A stretch of 64,000 nt of DNA, from positions 39,903,070 to 39,967,069 of the forward strand of contig NC_089784.1 in the NCBI RefSeq assembly GCF_040412425.1, read 5' to 3'. This document shows positions 26,075 to 42,074 of this stretch, one piece after another (positions within the stretch are counted from its first letter, which is position 1; each line of letters starts with the position of its first letter). The notes under the pieces were generated by a model, which saw nothing but the letters and a program-made list of their open reading frames with translations, was not told the origin of the DNA and ran no database searches. The translations under genes were made by a program, and so were the position numbers. This DNA is from Macrobrachium rosenbergii (taxonomy: Eukaryota; Arthropoda; Malacostraca; Decapoda; Palaemonidae).

Positions 26075-28757
26075 CGGATTAGTGACATACTAAGATTATA
26101 CTGGTTTATTGATGGTTCCTTACTGAATGAATGTACATGTTTTAGATTTAGCTGGCCTTGTGCCAAACGGGCTCTTGCTCTAGAGTTAAACCCGTAAATG
26201 AATGTACAGAATCTTCAACTGTTTTCTTAGCATTACACACAGACAGACAGACAGGGCAAAACAGAGGTAATTTTAATATCTTGTTTTAGCAGACAAACAG
26301 ATGGCGATTATATATATAATAAACGTACAATGATAAAACATATATCAATGGAAAGGCCAGGAAATTCACATATGGACAGTTGCATGACATTCGAGACAAA
26401 TTAATGAATACAATGCAGTAGCATAATATATATGAAATGGCGAGATTGGCGTCTTCACAAACAGAAACATACATACAGTTTGATACAGAAGATAGTGGAA
26501 CATTATGAGTACATGATTAGTAGTAGTACGGCAATGCAAGTAGTGGTGATTAGTAAATCGAGACAACAATGGTTAGGAGAAACAGACAGAAATAGGTAGA
26601 AGGAGTTCCTGGAGAGAGAGAAAACAGGATGCTCTTGCTTTTGTCTTGTCCCCTCCGATGGATGATAAATGAGAGAAAAAAATTTGAAAAATTAAAACAT
26701 ACCATCTTCATGAAGCTAGGCCTATTGATAAAAAACTGACAATTGGAAGAAGGGCTTGGGTTTGGGGCGGGCAGGAGGCTGAAGAGTGGCGCCGGCCAGC
26801 AGGGAACTCAAGGAGGGATTAGCGGGTTAAAGGATGACGTCGGCCCTTATAAAGTAGGCTGAAGGATGACGTTTGTCTTTCTTTTTTTAATCGAGGGGAC
26901 AGCAGCAGGCTGAAGGATGACGTCGACTGGATCGTTGGTTGTCCAGTACGAGTTACTCAGGCTTCCTGGAGGAGGCGTCCAGGGCTGACGGTGGTGGGGT
27001 GGGTCATCTCGGAGGGTCAGACATCTATTGAAGACTCGGGAACGACGGGAATGAATGGAGGCATGTTTGTCATCGTGGGTCGGACGTTTAGCTCCTCGGG
27101 TCACTTGGGTCACCAGTGTAAGGATCGGATTGGTGACATACTGGCTGGGTGTTGACTAGTTTAGCAGCCCGTACTAAATGAATGTACAGAATCTTCGAAG
27201 TTGTTATTGGCTGGTGCGAGCCGCAAAGTAGTTTCTACACACAGGCAGGGCAAAACAGAGGTAATGTTTCGGACATCTGTGTTTGTCGGCAGACAAACAG
27301 ATGGCGATTGTGAGAGACATAATAAACGTACAATGATAAAACATATATCAATGGAAAGGCCAGGAAATTCACATATGGACAGTTGCATGACATTCGAGAC
27401 AAATTAATGAATACAATGCAGTAGCATAATATATGTGAAATGGCGAGACGTTTGGCGTCTTCACAAACAGAAACATACATACAGTTTGATACAGAAGATT
27501 CGGTGGAACATTATGAGTACATGATTAGAAAGCTTGCACGGCAATGCAAGTAGTGGTGATTGTACATAAATCGAGACAACAATGGTTAGGGAGAAACAGA
27601 CAGAAATATTGTACGGTAGAAGTTGCGTTCCTTGAGAGAGAGAAAACAGGATGCTCTTGCTTTTGTCTTGTCCCCTCCGATGGATGATGCACGTGCACGT
27701 GTGCTCGAAAGAGACCGCGATCGGCGCGATGCGGTCTCTTACAATACTCCCACCCCCGGCCCCCGCACAAGCAAGGCGTCGATGCGGAAATCGTCTTGCT
27801 GACAATTGGAATGGGTGCGAAGGGCTTGGGTTTGGGGCGGGCAGGAGGCTGAAGAGTGGCGCCGGCCAGCAGGAACTCAAGGAGGACGGTAGCGGGTTAA
27901 GGATGACGTCGGCTGATCCTTTGGTAGCCAGCTCGAGGGGGACGGCAGTAGGCTGAAGGATGACGTCGGCTGATCCTTCGGTAGCCAGCTCGAGGGGGAC
28001 AGCAGCAGGCTGAAGGATGACGTCGACTGGTCCTTCGTTGGTCGGCTCGTCCAGTACGAGTTCGGGGGCGGCGTCAGGCTTCCTGGAGAAGGCGTCCAGG
28101 GCTCCGGTGGTGGGGTGGGTCATCTCGGAGGGTCAGACATCTATTGAAGACTCGGAAACGACGGGAGGCTGAATCAAAGAGGCGGCGAAGGATTCGTTGG
28201 CGCGTGGGTTGTCATCGTGGGTCGGACGTTTACCATCGGCTCCTTCGGGTCACTCGGGGTCACCAGTGTAAGGATCGGATTGAGTGACATACTGGCTGGG
28301 TGTTGACTGGTTTATTGGTGGTTCCGTACTGAATGAATGTACAGAATCTTCGAAGTTGTTATTGGCTGGTGCGAGCTGCAAAGTAGTTTCTACACACAGG
28401 CAGGGCAAAACAGAGGTAATGTTTCTGACATCTGTGTTTGTCGGCTGACAAACAGATGGCGATTGTGAGAGACATAATAAACGTACAACGATAAAACATA
28501 TATCAATGGAAAGGCCAGGAAATTTCCCGTATGGACAGTTGCATGAGATTCGAGACAGATTAATGAATCCATTCAGTATGAGTACATGATTAGAATGCCT
28601 GCATGGCAATGCAAGTGGTGGTGATTGTACATAAATCGAGACAACAATGGTTAGGGAGAAACAGACGGAAATATTGTATGGTAGAAGTTGCGTTCCTTGA
28701 GAGAGAGAAAACGTGTGCTCGAAAGAGACCGCGATCGGCGCGATGCGGTCTCTTACA
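26075..28757 (-). mobile_element. Internally deleted LTR retroelement with three LTR copies
   Basis: Minus-strand order is LTR 28757-28267, short internal part 28266-27744, LTR 27743-27117, a second internal part about 27116-26740, and a damaged third LTR about 26660-26075. The LTRs begin TGTAAGAGACCGCATCGCGCC-like and end CTTACA, a perfect 6-bp terminal inversion (TGTAAG/CTTACA). After the LTR comes CTGGTGACCCCGAGTGACC, in the primer-binding position. The sequence before the next LTR is a purine-rich tract (gggggccgggggtgggag). The only internal reading frame is a gag-like leader with repeats and no pol. It is therefore a terminal-repeat-in-miniature style element, duplicated by unequal LTR recombination, nested in the hAT transposon. 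Confidence 0.65.
27744..28123 (-). CDS. Short repeat-containing leader ORF of the LTR element
   Basis: Begins MTHPTTGALDAFSRKPDAAP and contains three near-identical repeats of about 20 residues, each around VDVILQPAAVPLELATEGSA. The frame then runs through the polypurine tract into the LTR. DNA-level copies are 57-66 bp ('gctgaaggatgacgtcggct' on the plus strand). No zinc knuckle, protease or polymerase motif. A gag remnant or a chance frame maintained by the repeats; function unknown. Confidence 0.35.
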
Positions 28758-29670
28758 CTATTACAATGTACTAAGTTTTATCCTGTATGCATATACAGGA
28801 AATCAAATTAACTCGCTTTTTCTTTCATTATGTTTATACATGTATATATTTATGGAAAATTATGGAGACTTTGTTTAAGCAGTATATCGTGAGCATGCTG
28901 AGATGATGGTTGATGAAATACCAGGTGCTGTGCTCACGCAAAACTTACCCTTGTAATAGCCGCTTAAGACAAACTAGCAATACTTCCTAGTCTAGTATTA
29001 GTAAAATTGATGTAATCTACATCTGGGGACTGGGCTCTGTGGCTACCGTCTGTGATAATTTTTTCATACTTTGGTTCTCACGGCGTGTATAAAATTGTGA
29101 AGTTGTGTTGACATCTTGACAGTGTTGTTGTGACTGGCGTTTTTTCATTCGAGAATGAAAAAAGTTGCATAAATTAAAATTTCTTACTATATTTTTCGTT
29201 GCAAAAGATAAATGAATAAAATACTTTATGTATTGATTATAACATCAGCCTTAGCTTCATGAAAATGCAGAAATAATTGTAGTCTGCAGTTCGTTATTCA
29301 CAAAAAATGCTCACGAAAGAAAACGAAACACTGGATTGATGGGGGTGACTATCCAAAATCTTTGCACTGATTCGCAGTTACTGAACCACTTATTTTATAA
29401 GTACGTAATAAAATTTGATAGCATAGTAATTAAGACATAATGGTTACATTTATATATAATGAACATTAGAGGAAGTCAATCTTCATTAAATATAAAATAT
29501 GTACTGAAAACTCATAAAAACTTAAAGATTTTAAGTTACTGGTTTCATCACCCCATTTCCCCCCAAAATGGATTTCTTCCCAACTTCAATTTGGCGCCCC
29601 CTCAATGCTGAGTCCTGGGGCATATGTCCCCCAAAGCCCCCCGACCCCTCACGACGCCCCTGCATTATCT

Positions 29671-30162
29671 AACAGTAATAATGAGGAAATGTCTGATCAC
29701 TGGCACCTATTTAGAGACTTGAAAATCAACTTGTCAGTAACCTTAAAGAAGACTGAAATGATGGCGAACAGCCTGTAGGCAAAATATCCTTTAGAATAGT
29801 CACAAGAGTCAATATCCTTTGGTTTGGAAAAGCTTTGCCGAAAAGAAGTGTTTTCGCTCAGATATTTAGCGTAAATGAAAATTATTATTATATGCAAAAC
29901 TGAAAATTTACTAGATCATATAGCTCCAGTAGATTCTGGTGAGTGGTGAAATTATTTTGAGAGGTATTTATGAGATCAATCTCAATCGATCAACAGTAAT
30001 AATGCGTTGAAATTTTTACTGCGTAGATATAGTGAGTTACGTCTCAATTATAGTTACTTTCAATTAAAATATAGCATATAATTGACTTTTTTGTTTGCCT
30101 ACAGATATTTCTGACTTTATTATCCTTATATCTCATTCTCTGAGCCCTTTAGACATTCAAAT

Positions 30163-30165
<3 letters not shown>
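29671..30165. other. No gene recognised
   Basis: AT-rich unique sequence right of the hAT element. Confidence 0.5.

Positions 30166-30226
<61 letters not shown>
30166..30226. repeat. (CT)n microsatellite
   Basis: About 60 bases of uninterrupted CT. The following 370 bases hold no recognisable gene. Confidence 0.95.
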
Positions 30227-30229
<3 letters not shown>

Positions 30230-30598
30230 TTAAAACTGCAAGTCACAAAAATGCCCAAATCGACTGCTTATAATGAAGCAGAAAATTACAACTGGATTGA
30301 CATTCAACTTGGTTATTTAAATTTTAAGGATTCTTATGGCATGTGATTAACCCTGCACAAAAGCATGCAGTTACTGTCTCATTATAAACCAGTTTTTAAC
30401 AAGAGTCTTTGAGGGCCTGCTTGACAGGGCAATTGACCTTCAGCTCTGCCCATTATGTTGGCCTACGGTCAGCCGTCATAAAAACATGAATTGAATTTTC
30501 CGCTCCTATAATTTGTTATTTGACGCAGCTTTCTCTTTTTGTGCTTATATAGCCCATGACGACTGTCACAAGGGATTAAAACTTAATCTCATTGTACA

Positions 30599-30603
<5 letters not shown>

Positions 30604-30691
<88 letters not shown>
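30604..30691. repeat. (TA)n microsatellite
   Basis: Pure TA tract, left boundary of the palindromic element at 30692-30933. Confidence 0.95.
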
Positions 30692-31897
<1,206 letters not shown>

Positions 31898-33005
31898 CAG
31901 AAAAGATGGCCGCTTTAACATTGTCAGGAACAGAGATGTGATGAAGGAATTTTGGTTGTGAGATGGTACATATATCAGTTGCAAAATCGTTCGTTCAGCA
32001 AATACTTCGTTACATCTGCAATTAACCTGATGAGCACACAATATTGGCTCCATCATATGACTGGGTCGCTATGTAGGTACATGAGTTCGTATGTTACAGA
32101 ATCTCGATTTTGTGTTTAATTCTGCCCAAAAATTAGTCCGGTCTTTCATTGTAGCTGAAGCAGTATCGTCAAGGCGTTGCTGTTTGTGTGCAAATTAGAA
32201 CCGGCAGAATAAGGTATTGTCCAGACTCTTGATTTTTTCTATGTGAATTGTGTTTGGTTTTACCATATTTCAAGACATTTTGAACTTGTGTTCAAAGTTC
32301 AATATAGTTTTTTTGCCATTTCAATATTTTATTTTAGTATGTTCTGTTTAACCATGCATTTTTATTACGTTTATACTTGCATATTTTTTGGGGAAATTGT
32401 TATTATTTGTACTTAATTTTTCGACAGATGTCACAGGTGGTTGTAGTGATGACTTTGGGCAATGATAGATGTAGTCATGATGGTGTGATTATAGAGACAT
32501 ACAATGCATACCTTGCAAAGTATAATATCTCTGTGTGGATTGACTTTTTGAGACTTGACTTAATAATACTTAAGTTGGAGTATGTGAGAAGATTTTGACT
32601 TTACAGGTCATTAGCCATGATTAGACTTTTGAGTTAGGGTTGGATTATTTTTTTGCTTGACAATTTCATTTATGATGCATTTTAATCTTTGCTTTATTTA
32701 TTCATTACTTGTTGGGTTGCTTTAAATAATAAATCTATTTTTGTAGGAAAGATTGCGTTTTCCTTATAAGAACCATTTCATTTCTTTAATGTGGAATGCA
32801 AGAGAGAGAGAGAGAGAGGGAAGAATGCATGAGATGGAACAGCAAAAGACTCGCTGTTGAAAGAGAGGGGTGTGGGACCTAAGGGTGGAGTGAGTGTCAG
32901 GGAGTGGAGTAAGGGCCGAACCCCTCCATCGCCTTCTGAAGACAGACCAGTCAGCATGTTACATGATATTCCTTCACGGAATATTTTATCTGTTTCCAAA
33001 TGGGT

Positions 33006-33007
<2 letters not shown>

Positions 33008-33104
<97 letters not shown>

Positions 33105-33135
33105 ATATATATATACATACAAATATATATGTATG

Positions 33136-33185
<50 letters not shown>
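33008..33185. repeat. (TA)n microsatellite
   Basis: TA tracts with TTTATA and TACATACAAATA interruptions, about 190 bases before the first LTR of the gypsy element. Confidence 0.95.
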
Positions 33186-33187
<2 letters not shown>

Positions 33188-33373
33188 TGCTATTAGATTA
33201 TGCAGACAGAATGATTGCAACTGCATATCTTGTACAAAGCAGGCCTACTTGCCTCAAATTAGAATAAAATGAATAGCCAAAGAGCAAAGGGAACTTGTTT
33301 GTCAGGTCAACTAGACCCTCCAGATTTGGAGTTTCTCTATCCCTTGTCCAATACCCCGCCCCTCGGATCTTAA

Positions 33374-33940
33374 TCCTCTTTTTCTTGGAAACAGTGATTC
33401 TCACTCTGTCTTCCTTTCTCACAGGACCCTTGTGTTGGGATTAACGGATTAATGGCCACGGGCATAGCCAGAGGACACGATGGGCTTGGTGTCAGAAATT
33501 AAGGTGCAGCACCATGTGGGAACAGCATGGCCCCAACTCCATCATGCATTAGTGACCCGTGGGTCAGACCCCATAAAAGAGAGCCGCTGATTGCACCCGA
33601 TAGAGACCGACTAGAGATTCCGAGAGAACTAGACAAGAGGCAGACAGCCTCCCTCCCTCGCCACCCATTACCTCTTGACCTAGCATCTGCCAGTCATAAC
33701 TTTGCCTCCCCCTCCCTCCTAAAGTGCCATAGTCCGTCGTCAGTAGCCCACAGAGACGTCCTTGAGGACAAGGTAATGTGAGACGTTGAGATTGCAGGTC
33801 ACCTTTCCTTTCTATTACTAATTTTCATCATATCTTCCTTTTCCATACCTGGAGTGATATTAGTGACCTGTTTGATGATTATTGATGAGGTTTTATTATT
33901 GTGCTTTTATTTGAGCATCATAGGTGAATATTTATGTTAA
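33374..33940 (+). repeat. 5' LTR of a Ty3/gypsy element
   Basis: The sequence from 'cttggaaacagtgattctc' to about 'gtgcttttatttgag' is repeated in the same orientation at 37726-39235, where it is split by an insertion. Exact ends (TG...CA) could not be fixed because the flanks do not align. Inside, 'ccataaaagagag' may be the TATA region. Immediately after, a perfect 17-bp hairpin (33934-33970) is absent from the 3' copy. Confidence 0.7.
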
Positions 33941-34911
33941 TTAGGACATTTGCAATGTCCTAATTAACATTCACTAGAGGAATATTGAAAGATTGAGACA
34001 AACCTGATTTTTGAGCAAAGAGCCATCCTACGCATACAATCATACAGAAAGGTACACAGCGTAAGTATTTCATTTCATGTCATACCATTGATAGAATCAT
34101 TCATGAAAGGGAATTCATAACTAACCAGAGTAAACTGCATGTGGCTGAGAGTGTACAAAGTTCTATCTGCCACCAGACGAAGAGTTGCCATTCACACATG
34201 AGTTTGCTACTATTACATGTTAGCGAATTTTCATGTCTTAAGTGACAGGACTTAGTTGGGCAGTGCAGTGAAGCGTTAACAGAAGGGAAAGTGTGACTGA
34301 TTCCCACATAAGTGTTTCAGACAATTTGGAGTCTGAATAGATAGGAACACCGACCCTGGCACCACAGCTAGGAACAACAGGACATCTAGATTTGATCATA
34401 CCTTGAGTAACCAGTTAGGGAGTTAGGAATACACTCTGTCTTGCTAATATCAAATTCCCCAGTTCATTTACACTAGTAGAAATTTTGCGTTGAAGATTAT
34501 TGAATTGATTTTGCACACGTGCAACCCAATGAGGTAGCAAGAGTCGTGTTCCCAAAATTAGTTTAAGTCTCTGGGCATCGCAGAAGGCAGATATGGGTCG
34601 AGAGAGGAAAAGCTGCGTACTCTCTGAATGAGGCAAGCATGTGCAGAAGCCCAGTCTGCAGAGAGAATGAAAGCTCTACGGAACATGCCCCCAACATGAG
34701 GCAACTCAAAGGGCCTGTGTATTTTGATTGATTGAATGATTAATGATTGATTGAACCTATAACCTCTGCACTATAGCAAATACCATCTGTGTGTACGTTG
34801 TCCTTGTTCATTGAACGGAAACTTGAGTTCTCCGGAACTTGCACCCTAAGTGCCATTGGAAGAAGTGTCAGTTTCCATGCCAGTGCCTACACTGTCTAAC
34901 TCTAAAGCAAC
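33941..34911 (+). other. Leader region between 5' LTR and gag
   Basis: No gene is seen. It contains the hairpin at 33934-33970 and a short TTGATTGA-type repeat near 34725-34755. It probably includes the untranslated leader and packaging region of the retroelement. Confidence 0.4.
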
Positions 34912-37092
34912 ATGTCACTCATAGAACACAAAGCCATCATGGAGCAGGGGAAGAGTGCGGGACTAAAGGGAACTGAGCTCCTCCAGTGGTCCAACAAGCA
35001 GCTTAAGCTCCTGAAGGAGGAACAACAACAGAAAAGGGAAGAAGAAAGAAAGAAAATGGAAGAAGAAAGAAAGAAAATGGAAGAAGAAAAACAAGCAAGA
35101 TAGGAGGAACGATGTCATGAGTTCGCCCTCAAGGAGAAAGGAACTTGAGATCGAGAAAGCGAGACGAGCTGATGACAACACCCAAGTTGGCAATCCCTCT
35201 GCCAGTCCAACCTCCTCGATGAGTTCCCATTCCTCTCTACCTCTCGTCGTTCATCTATTGATCCCAAAGGGGAATGAGGATGAGCCCAAAGCATGGCTTG
35301 GTCACACAGAAAACCTCATCAAGACGTACTCCCCTTCTGCTGCCAAAACCGCCTTGCTGCTCACTAAACTCTTGGATAGCAAAGCCTTGGCTGCCCTCCA
35401 CGCCTTAGGCATTGGGCACAAGGGTGACCTGAATGAGGAGCGATGAGCCTTGATCAAGGTGTATAAGATCACTCCCAAATGCTAGAGACAGCAGTGGCAT
35501 CAAGTCCCGAAAGAGACAGGTCAGACCTGGTCTGAATGGGAGTATCATAAGAACAGAGCCTATGATCGCTGGTTGGAAGCCCTAGAGTGCAGGGATTTCC
35601 AAACCTTGAGAGAACGGATGCAGCTTAAGGACCTCATGTCTTACGCCCCCAACGACCTTGCAACGTTCCTGTGTGGGCAGCGTCCTGAGACCCTCAGTTC
35701 CTGCTGATGCCTCGCAGACGAGTGGGACTCATTCCACCCCAACGTGAGTTCCCTGAACCAGAAAACCCACCCATGGAGCAATGCCTACGGGATGCAACAC
35801 CCAAAGAACAGCACCTTTGTATGCCAGCATTGCAAGAAGAGAGGCCATTCCACTGAACAGTGCTGCTCCAAGGCCAATGTGCCCCTGAAGCAACCCAGCA
35901 CTGCCACGTCATCCTCAAGGTCTGCCCCAGCTGCTGCCCCTGCAAGGTCTTACCACGACGCCCTCTGCGTAGACTGTGGTCAGAAGGGCCATCGATCCAC
36001 CTCCTTCTGAGGATGCAACAAGTACTCCCAGCTGAAGGCAGTCATAAATCTTGCCCTGGTTGGCCAACCCATCGAAGGGGCAACCAGAACATATGTGCAT
36101 ATCGCACCCCCCACCCCCAATGTCTCCCTGCAGCCCCAAGAATGGCCGCAGCTAGTCGACACGGGTGCATCTATCAATATCATTTCCAAGGGTGCCATTA
36201 TCAACAGGGTGCTTATGTCGATCGGCACAATCTGCCCTCTCCTCTTGGGCCAAGCATCCAGAACTGGCTCGGCCTCCAGCTACATCTGCCCCCACTGCCA
36301 GATGAACCCTCTCCCGGCCCCAACGACCCAGCAGACCCCCTCCAAGCCGGCCCTGCCCTTGCGCTGCTGCAACACCTGCTGTCTTCACCCGACACCATGC
36401 AAGGCTCTACCAACCCACCTGGGGCACCTGCTCTCCTCATCATGGGGGCAAATGCGCTTCCGCCCCAGGTCTGTGCTGGGAGGAACTGATAAGGGCGCAG
36501 AAGCAAAACTCTCACATACGACGTCTCTGGACTGACACTCACATGACGGAGGAGGAACTTCTGGATCTTGTGAAGGACACCTACATGATAGACAACGACA
36601 TACTCTCCTGGGTAACCCGGGGATGGCAAGAGTTTGCCCAAATGATTCATTAGCTGATAGTAGTACCTCGCACCCTACATCCGAAGCTCCTCCAATTGGC
36701 TCACGATGGGGTCGGAGGGCACTTCGGTGTCACCCATACTCTGAAGGCCCTGACAGGGAAGTTTTTTCTGGCCTGACATAAGAAAGTTGGTGAAGGCTTT
36801 CATATCCTTGTGTCCAACATGCCAGATCACTAGACATCCAAATGAAGTCGTCCCCAAGGCACCCATCAGTGGCCCCTTTAAGGACATCTTCATCAACTAT
36901 TATACACCCCAAGGGTGTATCAAGAGCAAAAGCAGCAGTGCCCATTGCCTAACCATCATTGACAGGTTCACCCACTACCCTGAAGCCAAGAGCTTAATGC
37001 ACTGGTGCCTAGATTTGCAAGACTATAACAGGAAAATAGAGCATATCAAGGGCCCTGACAAAAAGATTGTCGACGTTCTATCCAGACACTAA
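34912..37092 (+). pseudogene. Ty3/gypsy gag-protease-integrase, decayed and internally deleted
   Basis: Gag starts MSLIEHKAIMEQGKSAGLKG with a Glu/Lys coiled coil. One frame then runs, through four stops, from 35117 to about 36300. It contains a SCAN-like gag helix region (MQLKDLMSYAPNDLATFLCG), a perfect CCHC knuckle (CQHCKKRGHSTEQC), a second knuckle with the last Cys lost (CVDCGQKGHRSTSF), and a protease motif LVDTGASINIISKGAI. RT is absent. From about 36640 the zinc-binding start of integrase appears (LLQLAHDGVGGHFGVTHTLK, then CPTCQ) and CLTIIDRFTHYPEA marks the first catalytic Asp. The frame then passes straight into LQDYNRKIEHIKGPDKKIVD, which is the end of RNase H, normally located before integrase. 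So pol is both deleted and rearranged. The element lies between matching LTRs and is dead. Confidence 0.8.
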
Positions 37093-37725
37093 TTTACAAC
37101 ACCAGAGCCACAGAGTAGCCTAGCCTACTTCCAGAGAGCAGTGCCCAGGCCTCCCATTCCTGAACGTAACCCACGAGATTACTTCCTCCCTTGATGCTAT
37201 CTTTCTTTGATAACTGATGAAATCACAGATGCAAACGTTCTTAAGCCTTCAGCTCCCAGGCACTCGTTCCACTTGGCACAGTGCCAGCCGCGCTGGGTGC
37301 CATGGCGCCCCCTAATGTAAGCCCAAATTGATTGCTCCTCAAGGTAAAACTAACAGCATGAATTTGCAACCTTAATTTAATTGAACTAACAAAATAATGA
37401 ATACATGATTCAGTACTTGATGATCGATCGAGCCATTACCAATGGCACTTAACGTAAAGTGTAAATTCATAAAGATGTTAGAATTAAACACTTTGCAACT
37501 GCTGCCTCTGTAATTGATTGATGATTATAAGACTTTATTAAGAGTAGTCAACCCCTTATGCATTTAATGAAAGTTCCATTACCATTAATATAAGCGCAGA
37601 AGTTTGTAAACTTCTTTTAATTGAATAAGACATCCAAGAGGAACAGAGTAAGACAAGGAGTAATTTGATGCAAGTGACTTGCTGAGCCAGACATGCTCGC
37701 CCAATTAAAGGCATAACATGTCTAG
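37093..37725. other. Region between pol remnant and 3' LTR
   Basis: No gene. Retroelement 3' untranslated DNA or separate insertion; 'tgtaagcccaaattgattgc' at about 37315 could be an unrelated repeat edge. Confidence 0.4.
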
Positions 37726-39235
37726 TCCTTTTTCTCGGAAACGGTGATTCTCACTTTCTCTTCCTCTCTCACAGGACCCTGGTGTTGGGATTAGTGGATT
37801 AACAGCCACTGGCATAGCCAGAGGACACCATTAGCGAGGAGAAAGTTGATGCGAGAACTGACCAGACCTTCCAAGGCTTGGTGCCAGAAATTAAAGTGCA
37901 GTGTCACATGGGAACCACATGGCCCCAACTCCCATCATGCATTTGTGACCTGTGGGTCTGACCTCATAAAAGGAGCCTCTAACCACACCCAATAGAGACC
38001 AACTATAGTTTGTTCAACATTCTAAGATCACTAGGGTGGGGCCAGGAAAAGAATACAGCGTTACCAGATCTATTTATCCTTTTAAATCTCACCCTCGAGA
38101 TTAATCCCTTGTTTATGGCTTTACCTGAGATCTGTCATTGACTGTACTCCGTTTTCTAAAGAAACAACGAGTAATTTTTGGTTGTTCTTAACGATTTTCC
38201 ATTCTTTGTGTGATTTTTGGAATCAATAATCATAGTTCTTATAGTAATACCATAATGTGTTTAATGCATTAACACTCTTAAAATATGTGTGGGTGGTTCG
38301 GCAGGAATGGCTTTTCAAGACATTCGATTACTGTCCATATTACATATTAGCATTTATTTATGGTTACGTGACTGTATTTTTTCAGTACCTCTGCAGGTTA
38401 AATAATCTACTTATCATTTAGGAGAGAAAAATAAATTGCCATTAATAGCAGGGCACCCTTCTTGTTTCTTTAATATGAAATATTTTAAAATGTTATAAAC
38501 AGTTTACTTGACCTCGGAGTAAAGATGTTGGCTGTGGGGAGATTTGATCCGCTTTGGCTCCCTTGGGCTACCAATACTGTCCAGTGACTGGCTGCTTGAG
38601 GTGACCACCGTTGTTATTGTTTTAGATCGAGCTGGCCATTTAAATGCCCTCACTGACCATTTGTCAAGGAAACTGAGGTTTAGCAGTGGCGGCCAAAAAT
38701 TATGCCATGTCTCTTTGTTTTTATGAAGATAAATTAGGCTTGTACTGCAAATATGTGAAGCCTATGTTTCGACGTTATCTTTAAATGAATAACATTTCTT
38801 TTTAAAATTTCACTTGAACAAGCTCTAACAAGGCAAAGCTTTTAATCATGACAAGGTGTTTGACACCGCTGTATTCTTTTCCTGGCCCCACCCCAGCGAT
38901 CTTAGAATGTTAAAAAGACTATAGAGATTCCGAAAAAACTAGACAAGAGGCAGACAGCCTCCCTCCCTCGCCACCCCATTACCTCTGCCAGTCATAGCTT
39001 TTCCTCCCTCCCCCTCCCCAAGTGTTAGTCCATCATCAGAAGCCCAGCAGACGTCCTTGAGGACAAGGCAATGTAAGATGTTGAGATTGCAGGTCACCTT
39101 TCCTTTTTCTATTACTAATTTTCATCATGTCTTCCTTTTCCATACCTGCAGTGATATTAGAGACCGGTTTGTTGATTATTATTTTGCACTGATGAAGTGT
39201 TATTATTGTACTTTTATTTGAGTGTCTTATGTGAA
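37726..39235 (+). repeat. 3' LTR of the Ty3/gypsy element, split by a DNA transposon
   Basis: Copies of the 5' LTR occur as 37726-38008 and 38918-39235, in the same order. The gap of 909 bp is a separate DNA transposon with its own inverted ends and a 7-bp duplication. The LTR halves differ from the 5' LTR by many substitutions and indels, for example the extra 'ttagcgaggagaaagttgatgcg'-type segment near 37830. Confidence 0.7.
38009..38917. mobile_element. 909-bp non-autonomous DNA transposon in the LTR
   Basis: Flanked by actatag at 38002-38008 and 38918-38924. Inverted ends: 'caacattctaagatcac' and 'ggtggggccaggaaaagaat' at the left are matched inverted at the right ('attcttttcctggccccacc', 'gatcttagaatgtt'), about 50 bp in all. 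No transposase is encoded. The duplication length suggests a hAT- or P-like mechanism but the superfamily is not certain. Confidence 0.75.

Positions 39236-41098
<1,863 letters not shown>

Positions 41099-41184
<86 letters not shown>
41099..41184. repeat. (TA)n microsatellite
   Basis: Pure TA tract. Confidence 0.95.
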
Positions 41185-41188
<4 letters not shown>

Positions 41189-41309
41189 AGATAATGTTGC
41201 TCAGATCGATGAAATAAAAGGAGATAACAATACATTAATAACGTAACTAATTGCATACTTTTTGTAGAAATTTGACATATCTAGAATCGAAGATATCAAC
41301 TCACAGAAC

Positions 41310-41580
<271 letters not shown>

Positions 41581-42074
41581 TGGTACAGATATACACGTGT
41601 GTTAATTCACTGACTAACTGATTTGATTACAAAAGTTTGCATCAAATGTTTGTGTGCATATGTTCACCTGGGAATAAGTATAAACAACTGAACATATGCA
41701 TATGTAGCCTCCTGAATGTTACGTAGGCTTCTGAAAAAAAAAGAAAGTGGATAAGATACTGGCGTTTTTCACAATCAGTAACATTAGAATAATAAACTTT
41801 AGCAAAAAACAAGAAATAAAAGATTTTATGTCGGAAATTAAAGTGACAATCATCTACATTTTTCGCAATAGATTCCATAGAAACCAAACAGAAACATTTT
41901 CTTTAATTATGATAACATTAAATATGATGAACCAAAATGTCTACGCAAACTTAGACGCAAAAACACTTTAGGACGAGAGAAATGGGATTGGACCTAAAAA
42001 GCGAGCAACGAAAAATGACCCGTGTCAGGGCCAACAAGTTGAAACCAGTTCAGCCGAGCAGTAGGGGCGAGAGC

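Noticed and set aside
35860..36650. Overlapping 70-209-codon ORFs in other frames of the gypsy gag region
   Set aside because: Shadow frames of the decayed gag-protease. The motif-bearing frame is the one with CCHC and DTGAS.
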